From positions 3,286,001-3,350,000 of the forward strand of contig NZ_CP049935.1 in the NCBI RefSeq assembly GCF_011383005.1: a stretch of 64,000 bases of DNA, written 5' to 3'. Numbering within the stretch: the stretch's first letter is position 1; each line of letters opens with the position of its first letter. The notes beneath the pieces were generated by a model that was not told the DNA's origin, searched no databases, and was given only the letters and a program-made list of their open reading frames with translations. The position numbers and the translations under genes were made by a program. This stretch comes from Phycicoccus sp. HDW14. Lineage in GTDB: Bacteria > Actinomycetota > Actinomycetes > Actinomycetales > Dermatophilaceae. Positions 36,244 through 47,678 of the stretch are shown in pieces.

Positions 36244-36936
36244 TCAGCCGAACGCTTCGGCGGGCACCTCGGACGTCCCGGCCTCGATCGCGTCGAGGAC
36301 CGCGTCCGCGACGACCTGCGGGTCCAGCCCCTGCGGCAGGCGAGGCGCGGCGCCGGCGAGCGGCCGGGTGGCCAGGCCGGTCTCGGTGTGGGGCGGGCGG
36401 AGGTCCATGACGTCGACCCCCTGCCTGCGCAGCTCGCGGGTCAGCGCGCGGTCGGCTGCGGTCAGGGCGGCCTTGCTCGCGGAGTAGGCGGCCATCCCGG
36501 CCATCGGTGACTCCGCGACGACGGCGCTCAGCTGCGCGACGAACCCCCGGGACTCGGTGAGCAGTGGCAGCACCCGTCGCAGGAGGAACAGCGGGCCGAG
36601 GACGTTGGTGAGGAAGAGCTCCTCGAGGACGGCGTCGTCGGTGTCGAGGAGGCTGCCGAAGGCGACGACTCCCGCGGCGTTGACCACACCGTCGAGCCGA
36701 CCGTGCCGCTCGCGGGCGGCGTCGGCCAGCCGGGTCCCGAGCTCGGCGTCCCCGAGCTCGCCGACGACGGTGACGGTGTCATCGGGCAGGCCGAGGGCCG
36801 CCAGGCGATCGTGGTCGCGGCCGACGAGGAGCGGGTGTCCGCCCCGGTCCGCGATGCCCCGGGCGATCAGTGAGCCGAGGGCGCCGGACGCCCCGACGAC
36901 GGCGACGACGGAGCCCTGCAGCGGGTGGGAGGCCAT
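36244..36936 (-). CDS. Short-chain dehydrogenase/reductase
   Basis: 230 aa. Cofactor motif VVAVVGASGALGSLIARGIAD, VNAAGVVAFGSL, active-site Ser in LSAVVAESPMAGM and YxxxK as YSASKAAL. Substrate unknown. The ATG at 36,936 is the first that keeps the Rossmann strand close to the start. Convergent with the MarR gene. Confidence 0.88.
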   Translation of the reverse strand: MASHPLQGSVVAVVGASGALGSLIARGIADRGGHPLLVGRDHDRLAALGLPDDTVTVVGELGDAELGTRLADAARERHGRLDGVVNAAGVVAFGSLLDTDDAVLEELFLTNVLGPLFLLRRVLPLLTESRGFVAQLSAVVAESPMAGMAAYSASKAALTAADRALTRELRRQGVDVMDLRPPHTETGLATRPLAGAAPRLPQGLDPQVVADAVLDAIEAGTSEVPAEAFG

Positions 36937-37120
36937 GGCGCCAGTCTGCGGGCGCGGGCCACCTCCGCTGCCTCCCGTGATGCGGCCGCCCGCTTGCCCG
37001 TCGAACCCTCGCGGATGCGGCAGGGCGGGTGCGCCAGGGGCGGAGGTGCGCACGGGGGGACTCCGGGGGAGCAGCCACCTCCTGCGTCGGTGCCTGCTGC
37101 CCCCTCCCGGCATCCCCGAG

Positions 37121-37172
37121 CACACATGTCGAGAGGGAGTCGGCTGGCGCCGACTCCCTCTCGTCATGTGTG
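37121..37172 (-). terminator. Terminator of the tRNA-Leu gene
   Basis: Long hairpin with a 14-bp inner stem (GAGAGGGAGTCGGC and complement, loop TGGC) and an outer stem of CACACATG with CATGTGTG, which overlaps the last bases of the tRNA. Placed directly after the tRNA on the minus strand. Confidence 0.8.
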
Positions 37173-37252
37173 CGCAAGGGGGATTTGAACCCCCACGCCC
37201 TTTCGGACACTGGCACCTGAAGCCAGCGCGTCTGCCGTTCCGCCACTTGCGC
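37171..37252 (-). tRNA. tRNA-Leu (anticodon CAG)
   Basis: 82 nt: acceptor stem GCGCAAG with CTTGCGC and discriminator A, long variable arm (GTGTCCGAAAGGGCG region) typical of class II tRNA, anticodon loop CTTCAGG with CAG, T arm GGGGGTTCAAATCCCCC. CCA is not encoded. A minus-strand promoter can be drawn (TTGTCC near 37,304 and CACACT 18 bases later). tRNA-Leu next to fhaA is common in actinobacteria. Confidence 0.95.
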
Positions 37253-37351
37253 GTGGTGCTCGGATGAGCCGTCCCAGTGTGCCCGATGCACCCCGGTTCG
37301 GACAAAACGCCCCGGCCGCGCGCGGCTGGACCGGCTCTGGTCCACCCTGCG

Positions 37352-37417
37352 GGCTCTGGTCCGGAACGCCGGATGGCGGTGAGAAGTCGCCGCCATCCGG
37401 CAGATCCGACCAGAGCC
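37352..37417. repeat. Inverted repeat upstream of tRNA-Leu
   Basis: Nested hairpin: outer arms GGCTCTGGTC and GACCAGAGCC (37,352-37,361 and 37,408-37,417), inner arms CCGGATGGCGG and CCGCCATCCGG (37,369-37,379 and 37,390-37,400). The left outer arm also has a direct copy at 37,333-37,343. No coding sequence in the 37,253-37,524 gap. Confidence 0.6.
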
Positions 37418-37457
37418 GGGAGCAGCGTCCGGACGTCCGAGGCATCCCGGATGCACG

Positions 37458-37515
37458 TCCGGTGGAGGTATCCGGCCACCGTCACGAGGCGGTCGGATAC
37501 CTCGAACCGTCCGGC
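37458..37515. repeat. Dispersed inverted repeat, copy 5
   Basis: Arms 37,458-37,480 and 37,491-37,515 share GAGGTATCCG and a CCGG edge; the arm core GGTTCGAGGTATCC is nearly the one of copy 3. Lies ten bases after the pirin stop, so it could terminate that gene. Confidence 0.62.
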
Positions 37516-37524
37516 CGCGACGCC

Positions 37525-38515
37525 TCAGGACATCGGCGGTGCCTCGACCACCGGCACCCCGTCACCCGCTGCTCCGTCGCGACGCGCCCGGTTGCCCCGC
37601 GACCGCAGCCGCACCCCGGGCAGCGCCGGCGCCGGGATGCGCCCCACCGGACCGGAGTACCCCTCGACCCGTCCGAAGGCCCCGCCACCGAGCCGTCGGC
37701 CCCGGACTCCCACTCCTCCCGCGCCGCCACGACCTCGTCGTGCGACCGGCCGATGAAGTTCCACCACATGACGACCTCCTCCCGGAACGGCTCGCCGCCG
37801 AGCAGCAGCACCCGCCCCCGGAGGACCCCGCCGCCAGCCGCACCGTCGACACCCCCGCCTCGTGCACGGCCAGCTCGGCCACTCCCACCGACGCACCGTC
37901 GACGTCCACCGGTCCCGCGTCGACGAGCACGCCCAGCTCGAACCCGTCCGGTACCGGCACCTCGAGCGACGCGCCACCGGCCAGCACGACCTCCACCCCG
38001 AGCAGCGGCGTCTCGACCGACACCGGCGACTCCGACCCCCAGAGCGATCCGACGAACACCCGCGCCTCCACGCCGTCGGCCGGGTGCACCACCGGTGGCA
38101 CGTGGTGCTCGAAGCGCGGCTCGATGCCGGCCGACCCCGACGGCAGCACCACCCACAGCTGCGCCCCGTGCAGCACCGACGTCCCCGCGGTCGACACCTC
38201 CGAGTGCGAGATGCCCCGCCCGGCGGTCATGAGGTTGACCTCGCCCGGACGCACCACGGCCACCGTCCCCAGCGAGTCGCGGTGCTCGACCGAGCCGCTG
38301 AACAGCCACGACACCGTCGCGAGCCCGCAGTGCGGGTGCGGCGCGACGTCCATCCCGCCGCTCGTGGCGACGTCGTCGGGCCCGTAGTGGTCGGCGAAGC
38401 ACCAGGCCCCGACGAACGAGCGCTCGCGGGCCGGCAGGGTGCGCCGCACCGTCATCGCCCGCGGCCCACCGAGCGGCACCTCCCGCGGCCGCAGCACCTG
38501 CACCGACGCCACCAT
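37525..38515 (-). CDS. Pirin-family protein (two frameshifts)
   Basis: About 330 aa after restoring one base near 37,826 and one near 37,682. Cupin-fold protein: PHPHCGLATVSWLFSG and VNLMTAGRGISHSE carry the metal-binding His residues of the pirin N-terminal domain; GAQLWVVLP marks the second strand set; the C-terminal cupin ends with GRVLLLGGEPFREEVVMWWNFIGRSHDEV. Pirins are quercetinase-like or regulatory; the activity is not known. ATG at 38,515 divergent from fhaA. Confidence 0.86.
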
Positions 38516-38636
38516 CCCCCCACGGTACGCACGGATCCCCCACACCTCCCGTGCACGCCCTTCAGGGCTCACCCAGTGTCGGCAGATACGCTGGACCGAC
38601 GTCTGTTGACCCCACGACCGACGAGGGAGGTGCGCC

Positions 38637-39505
38637 GTGGGCCTGCTCGACCGCCTCGAGGCGGGCATCGAGCGCGCCGTGCAGGGCACCTTCGCCCGGC
38701 ACCTGCGCTCCGCCGTCCACCCCGTCGAGATCGCGAGCAACATCCGCCGCGCGATGGACGACCGCGCCGTCACCTCCTCGGGCCGGGCCATCGTCCCCAA
38801 CGTCTTCGTCATCGAGCTGAGCCCCGGCGACTTCGACCGCCTCCAGCCCGACCTCCGGGGCGTCGAGGACGACCTCGTCGCCGCCGCCGAGGAGCACTGC
38901 GAGGGTCAGCACTACCAGCCGGCCGGCCCCATCGACATCGTCTTCGAGGAGCACGAGGACCTCGAGACCGGTGTCTTCCGGCTCCGTCCGTCCAAGGCCA
39001 GCCGCCCCCGCGCCACCGGCCACACCGGGCAGCAGCGCGCCGCCCGTCCCCGGCCCCGGCCTCACCCGCACCGTCGCCCGGCCCCGCCCAGGCCGCCGCA
39101 GCGGCAGCCGCCGCGGCCGCCGACGACGACGAGGTCGACGACGACGGCCCCACCCGCCCGAACCGCCAGCAGGCCGCCCCGCCGGCCCGACCGCGGCGCG
39201 TCAACCCCGCCGACCGCCCCTGGCTCGACGTCGACGGCGAGCGCTACCCCCTGATGGGCGCGATGACCATCCTCGGGCGCGACGACAGCGCCGACATCAT
39301 CCTCGACGACCCGGGCATCTCCCGCCGGCACAGCGAGCTGCGGGTCACCACCGACGGCCCGCACTTCGTCACCACCGCCCGCGACCTCGGCTCGACCAAC
39401 GGCACCTTCGTCAACGGCGAGCGCATCACGAGCACCCACCTCGAGGACGGCGACCGCATCACGGTCGGCCGCACCTCCATCACCTTCCGCGCCGGACGGC
39501 GGTGA
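38637..39505 (+). CDS. fhaA: FhaA: DUF3662 plus FHA domain protein (one frameshift)
   Basis: About 289 aa after restoring a base around 39,050. N-terminal DUF3662 domain (GLLDRLEAGIERAVQGTFARHL then VHPVEIASNIRRAMDDRA), a Pro/Ala-rich acidic linker (DDDEVDDDG), and a C-terminal FHA domain (ILGRDDSADIILDDPGISRRHSELR, STNGTFVNGERI). FHA domains bind phosphothreonine made by PknB; in mycobacteria FhaA controls peptidoglycan synthesis through MviN. GTG start at 38,637. First gene of the plus-strand block. Confidence 0.92.
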
Positions 39506-39512
39506 CCCGTCG

Positions 39513-40021
39513 ATGATGAGCGAGCTGACCCTCACCGTGCTCCGGCTCGGGCTGCTCGTCGGGCTCTGGGCGTTCGTCTTCGCCGTCGTCGGCGTGCTGC
39601 GCGGCGACCTCTACGGCACGCGCGTCAACAAGCGCGCCGCGGCCTCCCCGCCCGGCCGTCCACGCCGCCCCAGGGCATCGACGGACGCCGCGGTAAGGCC
39701 GCCAAGGCCGCCAAGCCGTCGAAGAAGGGCCCGACCCGGCTCGTCGTCACGGCCGGCCCCCTCTCGGGCACGACGCTGCCGCTGCGCCCGGCCGGCACCC
39801 TCATCGGCCGCAGCCCCGAGTGCGCCCTCGTCCTCGACGACGACTACGCCTCGGGCCGCCACGCGCGGCTGTACCAGGACGACAAGGGCACCTGGTTCGT
39901 CGAGGACCTCCGGTCGACCAACGGCACCTACCTCGGGGCGACGCGGCTCACCGAGCCGCGTGAGGTGGCCGCAGGCAGCGTCCTGCGGATCGGGCAGACG
40001 ATGCTCGAGCTCCAGAGGTAG
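39513..40021 (+). CDS. fhaB: FhaB/FipA: membrane-anchored FHA protein (one frameshift)
   Basis: About 169 aa after restoring a base around 39,655-39,675. One N-terminal membrane helix (LTVLRLGLLVGLWAFVFAVVGVL), a Lys/Ala linker (KAAKAAKPSKKGPTR), then an FHA domain (LIGRSPECALVLDDDYASGRHARL, STNGTYLGATRL). Binds phosphorylated partners at the division site in mycobacteria. Seven bases after fhaA and four before pstP. Confidence 0.9.
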
Positions 40022-40024
40022 CCG

Positions 40025-41407
40025 ATGCCCTTCGCCTTCCACTACGCGGCCCGCTCCGACGTCGGCATGGTCCGGTCCAACAACGAGGACTCGGGCTACG
40101 CCGGTCCCCACCTGCTCGCCATGGCCGACGGGATGGGTGGTCACGCCGGCGGCGACGTCGCCAGCTCGACCGTCGTCGCGGCGCTCGTCGGCCTCGACGG
40201 CGAGGCGCTCTCCGGGCGCGACGCCGGCCAGGCCCTCCTCGACCGCATCCACGCCGCCAACACCGAGATCGGCGACCGGGTCCACGAGGACCCCAAGCTC
40301 GACGGGATGGGCACGACCCTCATCGCGATGCTGCGCACGGGCGACCGCATCGTCCTGGCCCACATCGGCGACTCACGCGCGTTCATGGTCCGCGACGGCC
40401 AGGTCACCCAGGTCACCAAGGACCACTCGTTCGTCCAGAACCTCGTCGACGAGGGCCGGATCACCGCCGAGGAGGCGACCACCCACCCGCAGCGCTCGCT
40501 CGTGACACGGGTGCTCACCGGCGCCGCCGACGACGAGCCCGACCTCGTGGTGCGCCAGGGCAAGGCCGGCGACCGCTACGTCATCGCCTCCGACGGCCTC
40601 ACCGACTACGTCGCGCGCGACACCGTCGACGACGTCCTGACGAGCACCGCCGACCCCGGCGAGTGCGCCGACCGGCTCGTCGCCCTCGCCCTGCGCGCCG
40701 GCGCCCCCGACAACGTCACGGTCGTCGTCGGCGACCTCGTCGACATCTCCCGCGCCGATGCCCCGCCCACCCAGCCCCAGGTCGTCGGGGCGGCCGCCGC
40801 GAGCCGTCGAGGCACCCGCCCCATCCCCGTCACCCCCGCCGCCAAGGCCGCCGCGCTGACCAAGGCGGCCACCGGTGTCGACGACGAGGACGACGAGGGC
40901 GTCACCCTGGCCGAGGAGGGCCCGCGCACCCGACGGGGCACCGCGCTGCGGGTGCTGGCCGCGCTCATCGTCACGCTCGTCGTCGTCGCGGGCGGCTCGT
41001 ACGCCGCGTACGCGTGGTCGCAGCGGCAGTACTACCTCGCCGAGCAGGACGGCATCGTCACCGTCTTCCGCGGCGTCGACCAGGACCTCGGCCCGATCTC
41101 GTTGTCCTCCACCGAGTACTCGACGACCATCCCCGTCGACGACCTGCCGGCGTCCTACCAGGAGAGCATCCGTCGCGGCATCGACGTCGGCAGCCGCCGC
41201 GAGGCCGACGACCGCGTCGCCGACCTGCGCCTCCAGGCCGCGGCCTGCCGCTACGCCCGCAGCCAGGACGAGGCGTGCCGCACCGTCGAGAGCACCTGGG
41301 CGCCGCCGACCCCGACCCCGTCCGCCTCGGGCTCCTCCACCGCGACCGTCCCCGTCCTCCCGAACGACGTGCCCTCGTCCACCCCGACCACCCCACCGCC
41401 GTCGTGA
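40025..41407 (+). CDS. pstP: PP2C-type Ser/Thr phosphatase
   Basis: 460 aa. Catalytic metal-binding Asp residues in NNEDSGYA, MADGMGGHAGG, ASDGLTDYV and APDNVTVVVGDL. Single helix VLAALIVTLVVVAGGSYAAYAW after a cytosolic linker, then an extracellular domain with two cysteines (ACRYARSQDEACR). Dephosphorylates PknB and its substrates. Ends in a Thr/Pro/Ser tail. Overlaps the rodA start (GTGA). Confidence 0.93.
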   Translation: MPFAFHYAARSDVGMVRSNNEDSGYAGPHLLAMADGMGGHAGGDVASSTVVAALVGLDGEALSGRDAGQALLDRIHAANTEIGDRVHEDPKLDGMGTTLIAMLRTGDRIVLAHIGDSRAFMVRDGQVTQVTKDHSFVQNLVDEGRITAEEATTHPQRSLVTRVLTGAADDEPDLVVRQGKAGDRYVIASDGLTDYVARDTVDDVLTSTADPGECADRLVALALRAGAPDNVTVVVGDLVDISRADAPPTQPQVVGAAAASRRGTRPIPVTPAAKAAALTKAATGVDDEDDEGVTLAEEGPRTRRGTALRVLAALIVTLVVVAGGSYAAYAWSQRQYYLAEQDGIVTVFRGVDQDLGPISLSSTEYSTTIPVDDLPASYQESIRRGIDVGSRREADDRVADLRLQAAACRYARSQDEACRTVESTWAPPTPTPSASGSSTATVPVLPNDVPSSTPTTPPPS

Positions 41408-42786
41408 GCGTCGTCTCCTCCGTCGCCCCCCGGTCCGGGCGCACCACCGAGCTCGTCCTCACCCTGGGCGCGGTCGGCATCGTCGGGCTCGCCTACGTCA
41501 ACCTCGGTCTCGCGACGAGCGGTTCGGTGCCGCCCGGGCTCGCGGCCCTCGGCCTCGGCTACCTCGGCGTCGCGATGGCCTTCCACCTCGTCCTGCGCTG
41601 GCGGGCCTCGTACGCCGACCCCCTCATCCTCCCGATCGTCACGCTGCTCAACGGCCTGGGCCTCGTGATGATCCACCGCGTCGACCTCGCCAAGGGCCGC
41701 GACATCGCCGACGGCGTCGCGCTGCGCCAGCTGATGTGGAGCGCGCTGGCCGTCGCCATCGCCGCCGGCGTGCTCGTCGTCGTGCGCGACCACCGGCTGC
41801 TGCGCCGGTACACGTTCCTCGCCGGGGCGGTCGGCTTCGCCCTGCTCCTGCTGCCCCTCGTGCCCGTCGTCGGCGACCAGCAGTTCGGCGCGCGCATCTG
41901 GATCAAGGTCGGCGGCTTCTCCTTCCAGCCCGGTGAGATCGCCAAGCTCGCCCTGGCGGTGTTCTTCGCCGGCTACCTCGTGCAGACCCGCGACGCCCTG
42001 TCGGTCGCCGGCCGCAAGGTCCTCGGGATGACCTTTCCGCGCGCCCGCGACCTGCTGCCCATCCTCATCGCCTGGTTGGCCAGCCTCGGGGTGCTCGTCT
42101 TCGAGAAGGACCTCGGCTCCTCGCTGCTGTTCTTCGGGCTGTTCGTCGCGATGCTCTACGTCGCCACCGAGCGGGTGTCGTGGATCGCGATCGGGCTCGC
42201 GCTCTTCGGGGCCGGCGCGTACGTCGCTTACCTGATCTTCGGCCACGTCCAGACCCGTGTGCTGCTCTGGCTGCACACGTTCAGCCCGCAGGCGCTCGAG
42301 ACGTCCGACCAGCTCGCCAAGGGCCTCATGGGCATGGCGGCCGGCGGGATGTTCGGCACCGGCCTGGGCCGCGGGCGACCCGACCTCACCTACCTCGCCG
42401 AGTCCGACTTCATCATCCCGAGCTTCGGTGAGGAGCTCGGCATGATCGGGCTCTTCGCGATCCTCGTGCTCTACGCCCTGCTCGTCGAGCGCGGCCTGCG
42501 CACCTCGCTCGGCACCCGTGACGGGTTCGGCAAGCTGCTCGCCGCCGGCCTGTCGTTCTCGCTGGCCCTCCAGTGCTTCGTCGTCGTCGGGGGCGTCACC
42601 CGGGTCATCCCGCTCACCGGCCTCACCGCGCCGTTCCTCTCCTCCGGCGGCTCCTCCCTCCTCGCGAACTGGACCCTCGTCGCCGTGCTCCTGCGCATCT
42701 CCGACCACGCCCGCCGCCCGCTGCCCGACCCGGCCGCGGGCAGCGCGGTGGCCGAGGCGCGCACCGAGGTGGTGAGGCTCCCGTGA
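41404..42786 (+). CDS. rodA: RodA/FtsW-family peptidoglycan glycosyltransferase
   Basis: 460 aa, about 10-12 helices. SEDS family: GARIWIKVGGFSFQPGEIAKLAL (the W/K and PGE motifs), VFEKDLGSSLLFFGLF with the catalytic Asp, and LPLTGLTAPFLSSGGSSLLANW (here IPLTG). Polymerises lipid II into glycan strands with its PBP partner encoded next. GTG start overlaps pstP; the end overlaps pbpA by four bases. Confidence 0.93.
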   Translation: MSVVSSVAPRSGRTTELVLTLGAVGIVGLAYVNLGLATSGSVPPGLAALGLGYLGVAMAFHLVLRWRASYADPLILPIVTLLNGLGLVMIHRVDLAKGRDIADGVALRQLMWSALAVAIAAGVLVVVRDHRLLRRYTFLAGAVGFALLLLPLVPVVGDQQFGARIWIKVGGFSFQPGEIAKLALAVFFAGYLVQTRDALSVAGRKVLGMTFPRARDLLPILIAWLASLGVLVFEKDLGSSLLFFGLFVAMLYVATERVSWIAIGLALFGAGAYVAYLIFGHVQTRVLLWLHTFSPQALETSDQLAKGLMGMAAGGMFGTGLGRGRPDLTYLAESDFIIPSFGEELGMIGLFAILVLYALLVERGLRTSLGTRDGFGKLLAAGLSFSLALQCFVVVGGVTRVIPLTGLTAPFLSSGGSSLLANWTLVAVLLRISDHARRPLPDPAAGSAVAEARTEVVRLP

Positions 42787-44237
42787 ACACCCCCGTGCGC
42801 CGGCTCTCCTTCCTCGTCGCGGCCCTGTTCGCCGCCCTGCTCGTCTCGACGACCCTCATCCAGTACGTCTTCGCCTCCGACCTCAACGGCCGCCCCGACA
42901 ACCGGCGCACCCTGCTCGCCACGTACGCCCGCGAGCGCGGCGAGATCCTCGTCGGCCAGAACCCCGTCGCGAAGTCGGTCCCCACCGACGACGAGTTCAA
43001 GTTCCAGCGCACCTACGACGACCCCGAGCTGTACGCGCACATCACCGGCTTCTACTCCTTCTTCGGGGCGGTCGGTGGGCTCGAGCAGTCCGAGAACTCG
43101 CTCCTCTCCGGCGCCAGCGATAAGCTGTTCTACCGCCGGGTCTCCGACCTGTTCACCGGTCGCCGGCCCTCGGGCGCCACCCTCGAGACGACCCTCGACC
43201 CCGCCGTGCAGAAGGCCGCGTCCGACGGCCTCGGCGACGCCAAGGGTGCGGCCGTCGCGCTCGACCCGAAGACCGGCGCCATCCTCGCGATGGTCAGCCA
43301 CCCGAGCTTCGACCCGAACACCGTCGCGGGCCACGACCTCGGCACGGTCGACAAGAACTACCAGGCGCTCACCAAGGCCACCGACCGCCCGCTCGTCAAC
43401 CGGGCCATCGGCGGCGACCTCTACCCGCCGGGGTCGGTCTTCAAGGTCGTCACGGCCGCCGCCGCGCTCTCCACGGGCGACTACACCGCCGACTCCGAGC
43501 TGCCCGGCCCCGCCGAGCTCGACCTCCCGCTGACGAACGCGACGCTGCCCAACCACGACGGCGGCGCGTGCAGCCCGTCCGGCAAGGTGAGCCTTGAGCA
43601 GGCCCTCGTCGTCTCGTGCAACACCGCCTTCGGCGACCTCGGCATGAAGATCGGGGCCGACACCCTGCGCGAGCAGGCCGCGAAGTTCGGCTTCGGCGAC
43701 GCGCCGAGCGTGCCGATGCGGGTCACCCCGAGCAGCGTCCCCGCCGAGCTCGACGAGCCGCAGCTCGCGCAGTCGGCCATCGGGCAGTACGACGTGCGGG
43801 TCACCCCGATGCAGATGGCGATGGTCGCCGCCGGTGTCGCGAACAAGGGCGTCGTCATGCAGCCCTACCTCGTGCAGTCGGTCATCGGCTCCGACCTGTC
43901 GGTCATCGAGACCGCCGAGCCCACCGAGCTCTCCGAGGCGGTCACGCCCGAGGTCGCCTCGACGCTGACCGACATGATGGTCGCCGTCGTCGACGACGGC
44001 ACCGGCCGCCGGGCGCAGATCAGCGGCACGAAGGTCGCCGGCAAGACCGGCACCGCCGAGCACGGCAAGGGGCGCCGGGCCCACGCCTGGTTCATCTCCT
44101 TCGCCCCGGCCGACGACCCGAAGATCGCCGTCGCGGTCGTCGTCGAGGACGGCGGCACGGCCGGCAGCGAGACGAGCGGTGGCGCGGTCGCGGCACCGAT
44201 CGCCAAGCAGATGATGGAAGCACGGTTGAACCGATGA
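42783..44237 (+). CDS. pbpA: Class B penicillin-binding protein PbpA
   Basis: 484 aa. One N-terminal helix (LSFLVAALFAALLVSTTLIQYVFA), a non-catalytic pedestal domain, then transpeptidase motifs: SxxK as PGSVFKVV, SxN as VSCNTAFGDLG, KTG as VAGKTGTAEHGKG. Cross-links peptidoglycan with the RodA partner. GTG start overlaps rodA. Confidence 0.94.
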   Translation: MNTPVRRLSFLVAALFAALLVSTTLIQYVFASDLNGRPDNRRTLLATYARERGEILVGQNPVAKSVPTDDEFKFQRTYDDPELYAHITGFYSFFGAVGGLEQSENSLLSGASDKLFYRRVSDLFTGRRPSGATLETTLDPAVQKAASDGLGDAKGAAVALDPKTGAILAMVSHPSFDPNTVAGHDLGTVDKNYQALTKATDRPLVNRAIGGDLYPPGSVFKVVTAAAALSTGDYTADSELPGPAELDLPLTNATLPNHDGGACSPSGKVSLEQALVVSCNTAFGDLGMKIGADTLREQAAKFGFGDAPSVPMRVTPSSVPAELDEPQLAQSAIGQYDVRVTPMQMAMVAAGVANKGVVMQPYLVQSVIGSDLSVIETAEPTELSEAVTPEVASTLTDMMVAVVDDGTGRRAQISGTKVAGKTGTAEHGKGRRAHAWFISFAPADDPKIAVAVVVEDGGTAGSETSGGAVAAPIAKQMMEARLNR

Positions 44238-44249
44238 GGAGTGCACGAC

Positions 44250-46130
<1,881 letters not shown>

Positions 46131-46145
46131 CGCGCCGCACGACGC

Positions 46146-46799
46146 TCAGCCGGCGACCATCCGGGCCACGCCGGCCGCGTCGTGCACGAGCGGCGAGAGC
46201 CCGGCCGAGCGCTGCACCGCGCCGGCGTCACCCGCGACGGCCAGCCAGTTGGCGAGCATGAGGTGCCCGCCCTCGGTGAGCACCGACTCGGGGTGGAACT
46301 GCACGCCGTGCAGCGGCAGGGTGGCGTGCCGGACGGCCATGACGATGCCGCTCTCGGTGCGTCCGTTCGGCACGAGCTCGTCGGGGATGGTCGCGGGGTC
46401 GATGGTCAGCGAGTGGTAGCGCGTCGCGGTGAACGGCTCGGGGACGCCGGCCAGCACTCCGGTGCCGTCGTGGTGCACCCGGGAGGTCTTGCCGTGCAGC
46501 AGCTCCGGAGCCCGCCCCACCGTCGCGCCCATGACCACCCCGAGCGCCTGGTGCCCGAGGCAGACCCCGAGCATCGGCTGCGAGCGCTCGGCACAGGCCT
46601 CGATCATCGCCATCGAGACACCGGCCTCCTCGGGGGTGCCGGGGCCGGGCGAGACGAGGACGCCGTCGAAGTCGGCGGCGTCGGCGGGGGAGACGGCGTC
46701 GTTGCGGACGACCTCGCACTCGGCGCCGAGCTGCTCGAGGTAGCCGACGATCGTGAAGACGAAGCTGTCGTAGTTGTCGACGACGAGGACCCGGGTCAT
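46146..46799 (-). CDS. trpG: Glutamine amidotransferase, anthranilate/PABA synthase component II
   Basis: 217 aa class I glutamine amidotransferase. VVDNYDSFVFTIVGYLEQL, oxyanion SPGPGTPEEAG, nucleophile Cys in GVCLGHQALG, and HPES as GVQFHPESVLT with the His and Glu of the triad. Supplies ammonia to TrpE or PabB. In this synteny the gene is trpG of M. tuberculosis; PABA versus tryptophan role cannot be told. Convergent with pknB. Confidence 0.92.
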   Translation of the reverse strand: MTRVLVVDNYDSFVFTIVGYLEQLGAECEVVRNDAVSPADAADFDGVLVSPGPGTPEEAGVSMAMIEACAERSQPMLGVCLGHQALGVVMGATVGRAPELLHGKTSRVHHDGTGVLAGVPEPFTATRYHSLTIDPATIPDELVPNGRTESGIVMAVRHATLPLHGVQFHPESVLTEGGHLMLANWLAVAGDAGAVQRSAGLSPLVHDAAGVARMVAG

Positions 46800-46845
46800 G
46801 CCTCCATGGTGCACCGTCCGCGCCCCGGTGCCGCGGCCTGTCCCG

Positions 46846-47001
46846 TCAGCCGACGGTGTTGTCGTTGAACGGGACGAGGTCGGCGACGGCCGGGAAGACC
46901 CACTGGAAGAGGACGGCGACGACGAGCACGACGAGGACCAGGCACTGGACCGCCTTGGCCCACACCGGCCCCGGCAGGACCCGCCAGAGTGCTGCGTACA
47001 T
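46846..47001 (-). CDS. Small membrane protein, 51 aa
   Basis: MYAALWRVLPGPVWAKAVQC then a strongly hydrophobic helix (LVLVVLVVAVLFQWVFPAVA) and a polar end DLVPFNDNTVG. ATG at 47,001, two bases from the srtE stop. Similar 50-aa proteins accompany srtE in Micrococcales; role unknown. Confidence 0.72.
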   Translation of the reverse strand: MYAALWRVLPGPVWAKAVQCLVLVVLVVAVLFQWVFPAVADLVPFNDNTVG

Positions 47002-47003
47002 CG

Positions 47004-47678
47004 CTACCCCTTCACCGTCGACCAGTCGGCGAGCCGCCACTGCGCCCGCGGGATGCTCTTCACGAGCCTGCCGTGCGTGACGTACCGGTACGTGGCGCTG
47101 TACTTCGGGTGGCACGAGGTCATCGTCAGCAGCCGTTCGGTCGGGGCCGTCCCTGGCTCGTCGGGCACGGGGGCGATGACCTCGGTCTGCCACGGCCGGA
47201 CGATCTCGTGGCTCGTCACCTCGTACACGAAGACCGTCGGCTTGGTCTCGACGATGACCCGGTCGCCGGCCCTGAGCGTCTCGATGGTGTGGAACGGCTT
47301 GCCGTAGGTGGTGCGGTGGCCGGCGACGGCGAAGTTGCCGACCGCCCCGGGCTCGGCCGTGCCGTCGTAGTGCCCGACCCCGAGGGCCAGCACCGGACGA
47401 CCGGTGCCCTCGATGACCGGGCGGGCGAAGTCCACCCCGAACCGCGGCACCCGGATGATGGCGAACGCCCTGTCCTGGCCGAGGTCGGGGAACGCGTCGC
47501 TGCCGACCGTGCCGTCGCGGCCGTTCAGGAAGTCCTCGCTCAGCGCCTGGACGATCTGCTCCTGGTTGCGGTCGGCGACGACGTCGGTCCACCAGAGCTG
47601 CCAGGCGACGAAGAGGAGCACGAGGACACCGGCGGTGATGAGGAGCTCCCCGAGCCCCCCGACGAGTCGCCGGATCAC
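47004..47678 (-). CDS. Class E sortase
   Basis: 224 aa. N-terminal anchor helix (GELLITAGVLVLLFVAWQLWW), catalytic His in VAGHRTTYGKPF, Cys in the TLTC-type motif as MTSCHPKYSATYRYV and a downstream Arg (YRYV, GRLVKS). Class E sortases attach surface proteins with LAXTG signals in actinobacteria. GTG start overlaps the DUF881 stop. No substrate with an obvious sorting signal is seen in the window. Confidence 0.9.
   Translation of the reverse strand: MIRRLVGGLGELLITAGVLVLLFVAWQLWWTDVVADRNQEQIVQALSEDFLNGRDGTVGSDAFPDLGQDRAFAIIRVPRFGVDFARPVIEGTGRPVLALGVGHYDGTAEPGAVGNFAVAGHRTTYGKPFHTIETLRAGDRVIVETKPTVFVYEVTSHEIVRPWQTEVIAPVPDEPGTAPTERLLTMTSCHPKYSATYRYVTHGRLVKSIPRAQWRLADWSTVKG

Noticed and set aside
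37253-37524. CRISPR-like short direct repeats after tRNA-Leu
   Set aside because: Only two copies of GGCTCTGGTCC and nested hairpins; no regular spacing and no cas genes.
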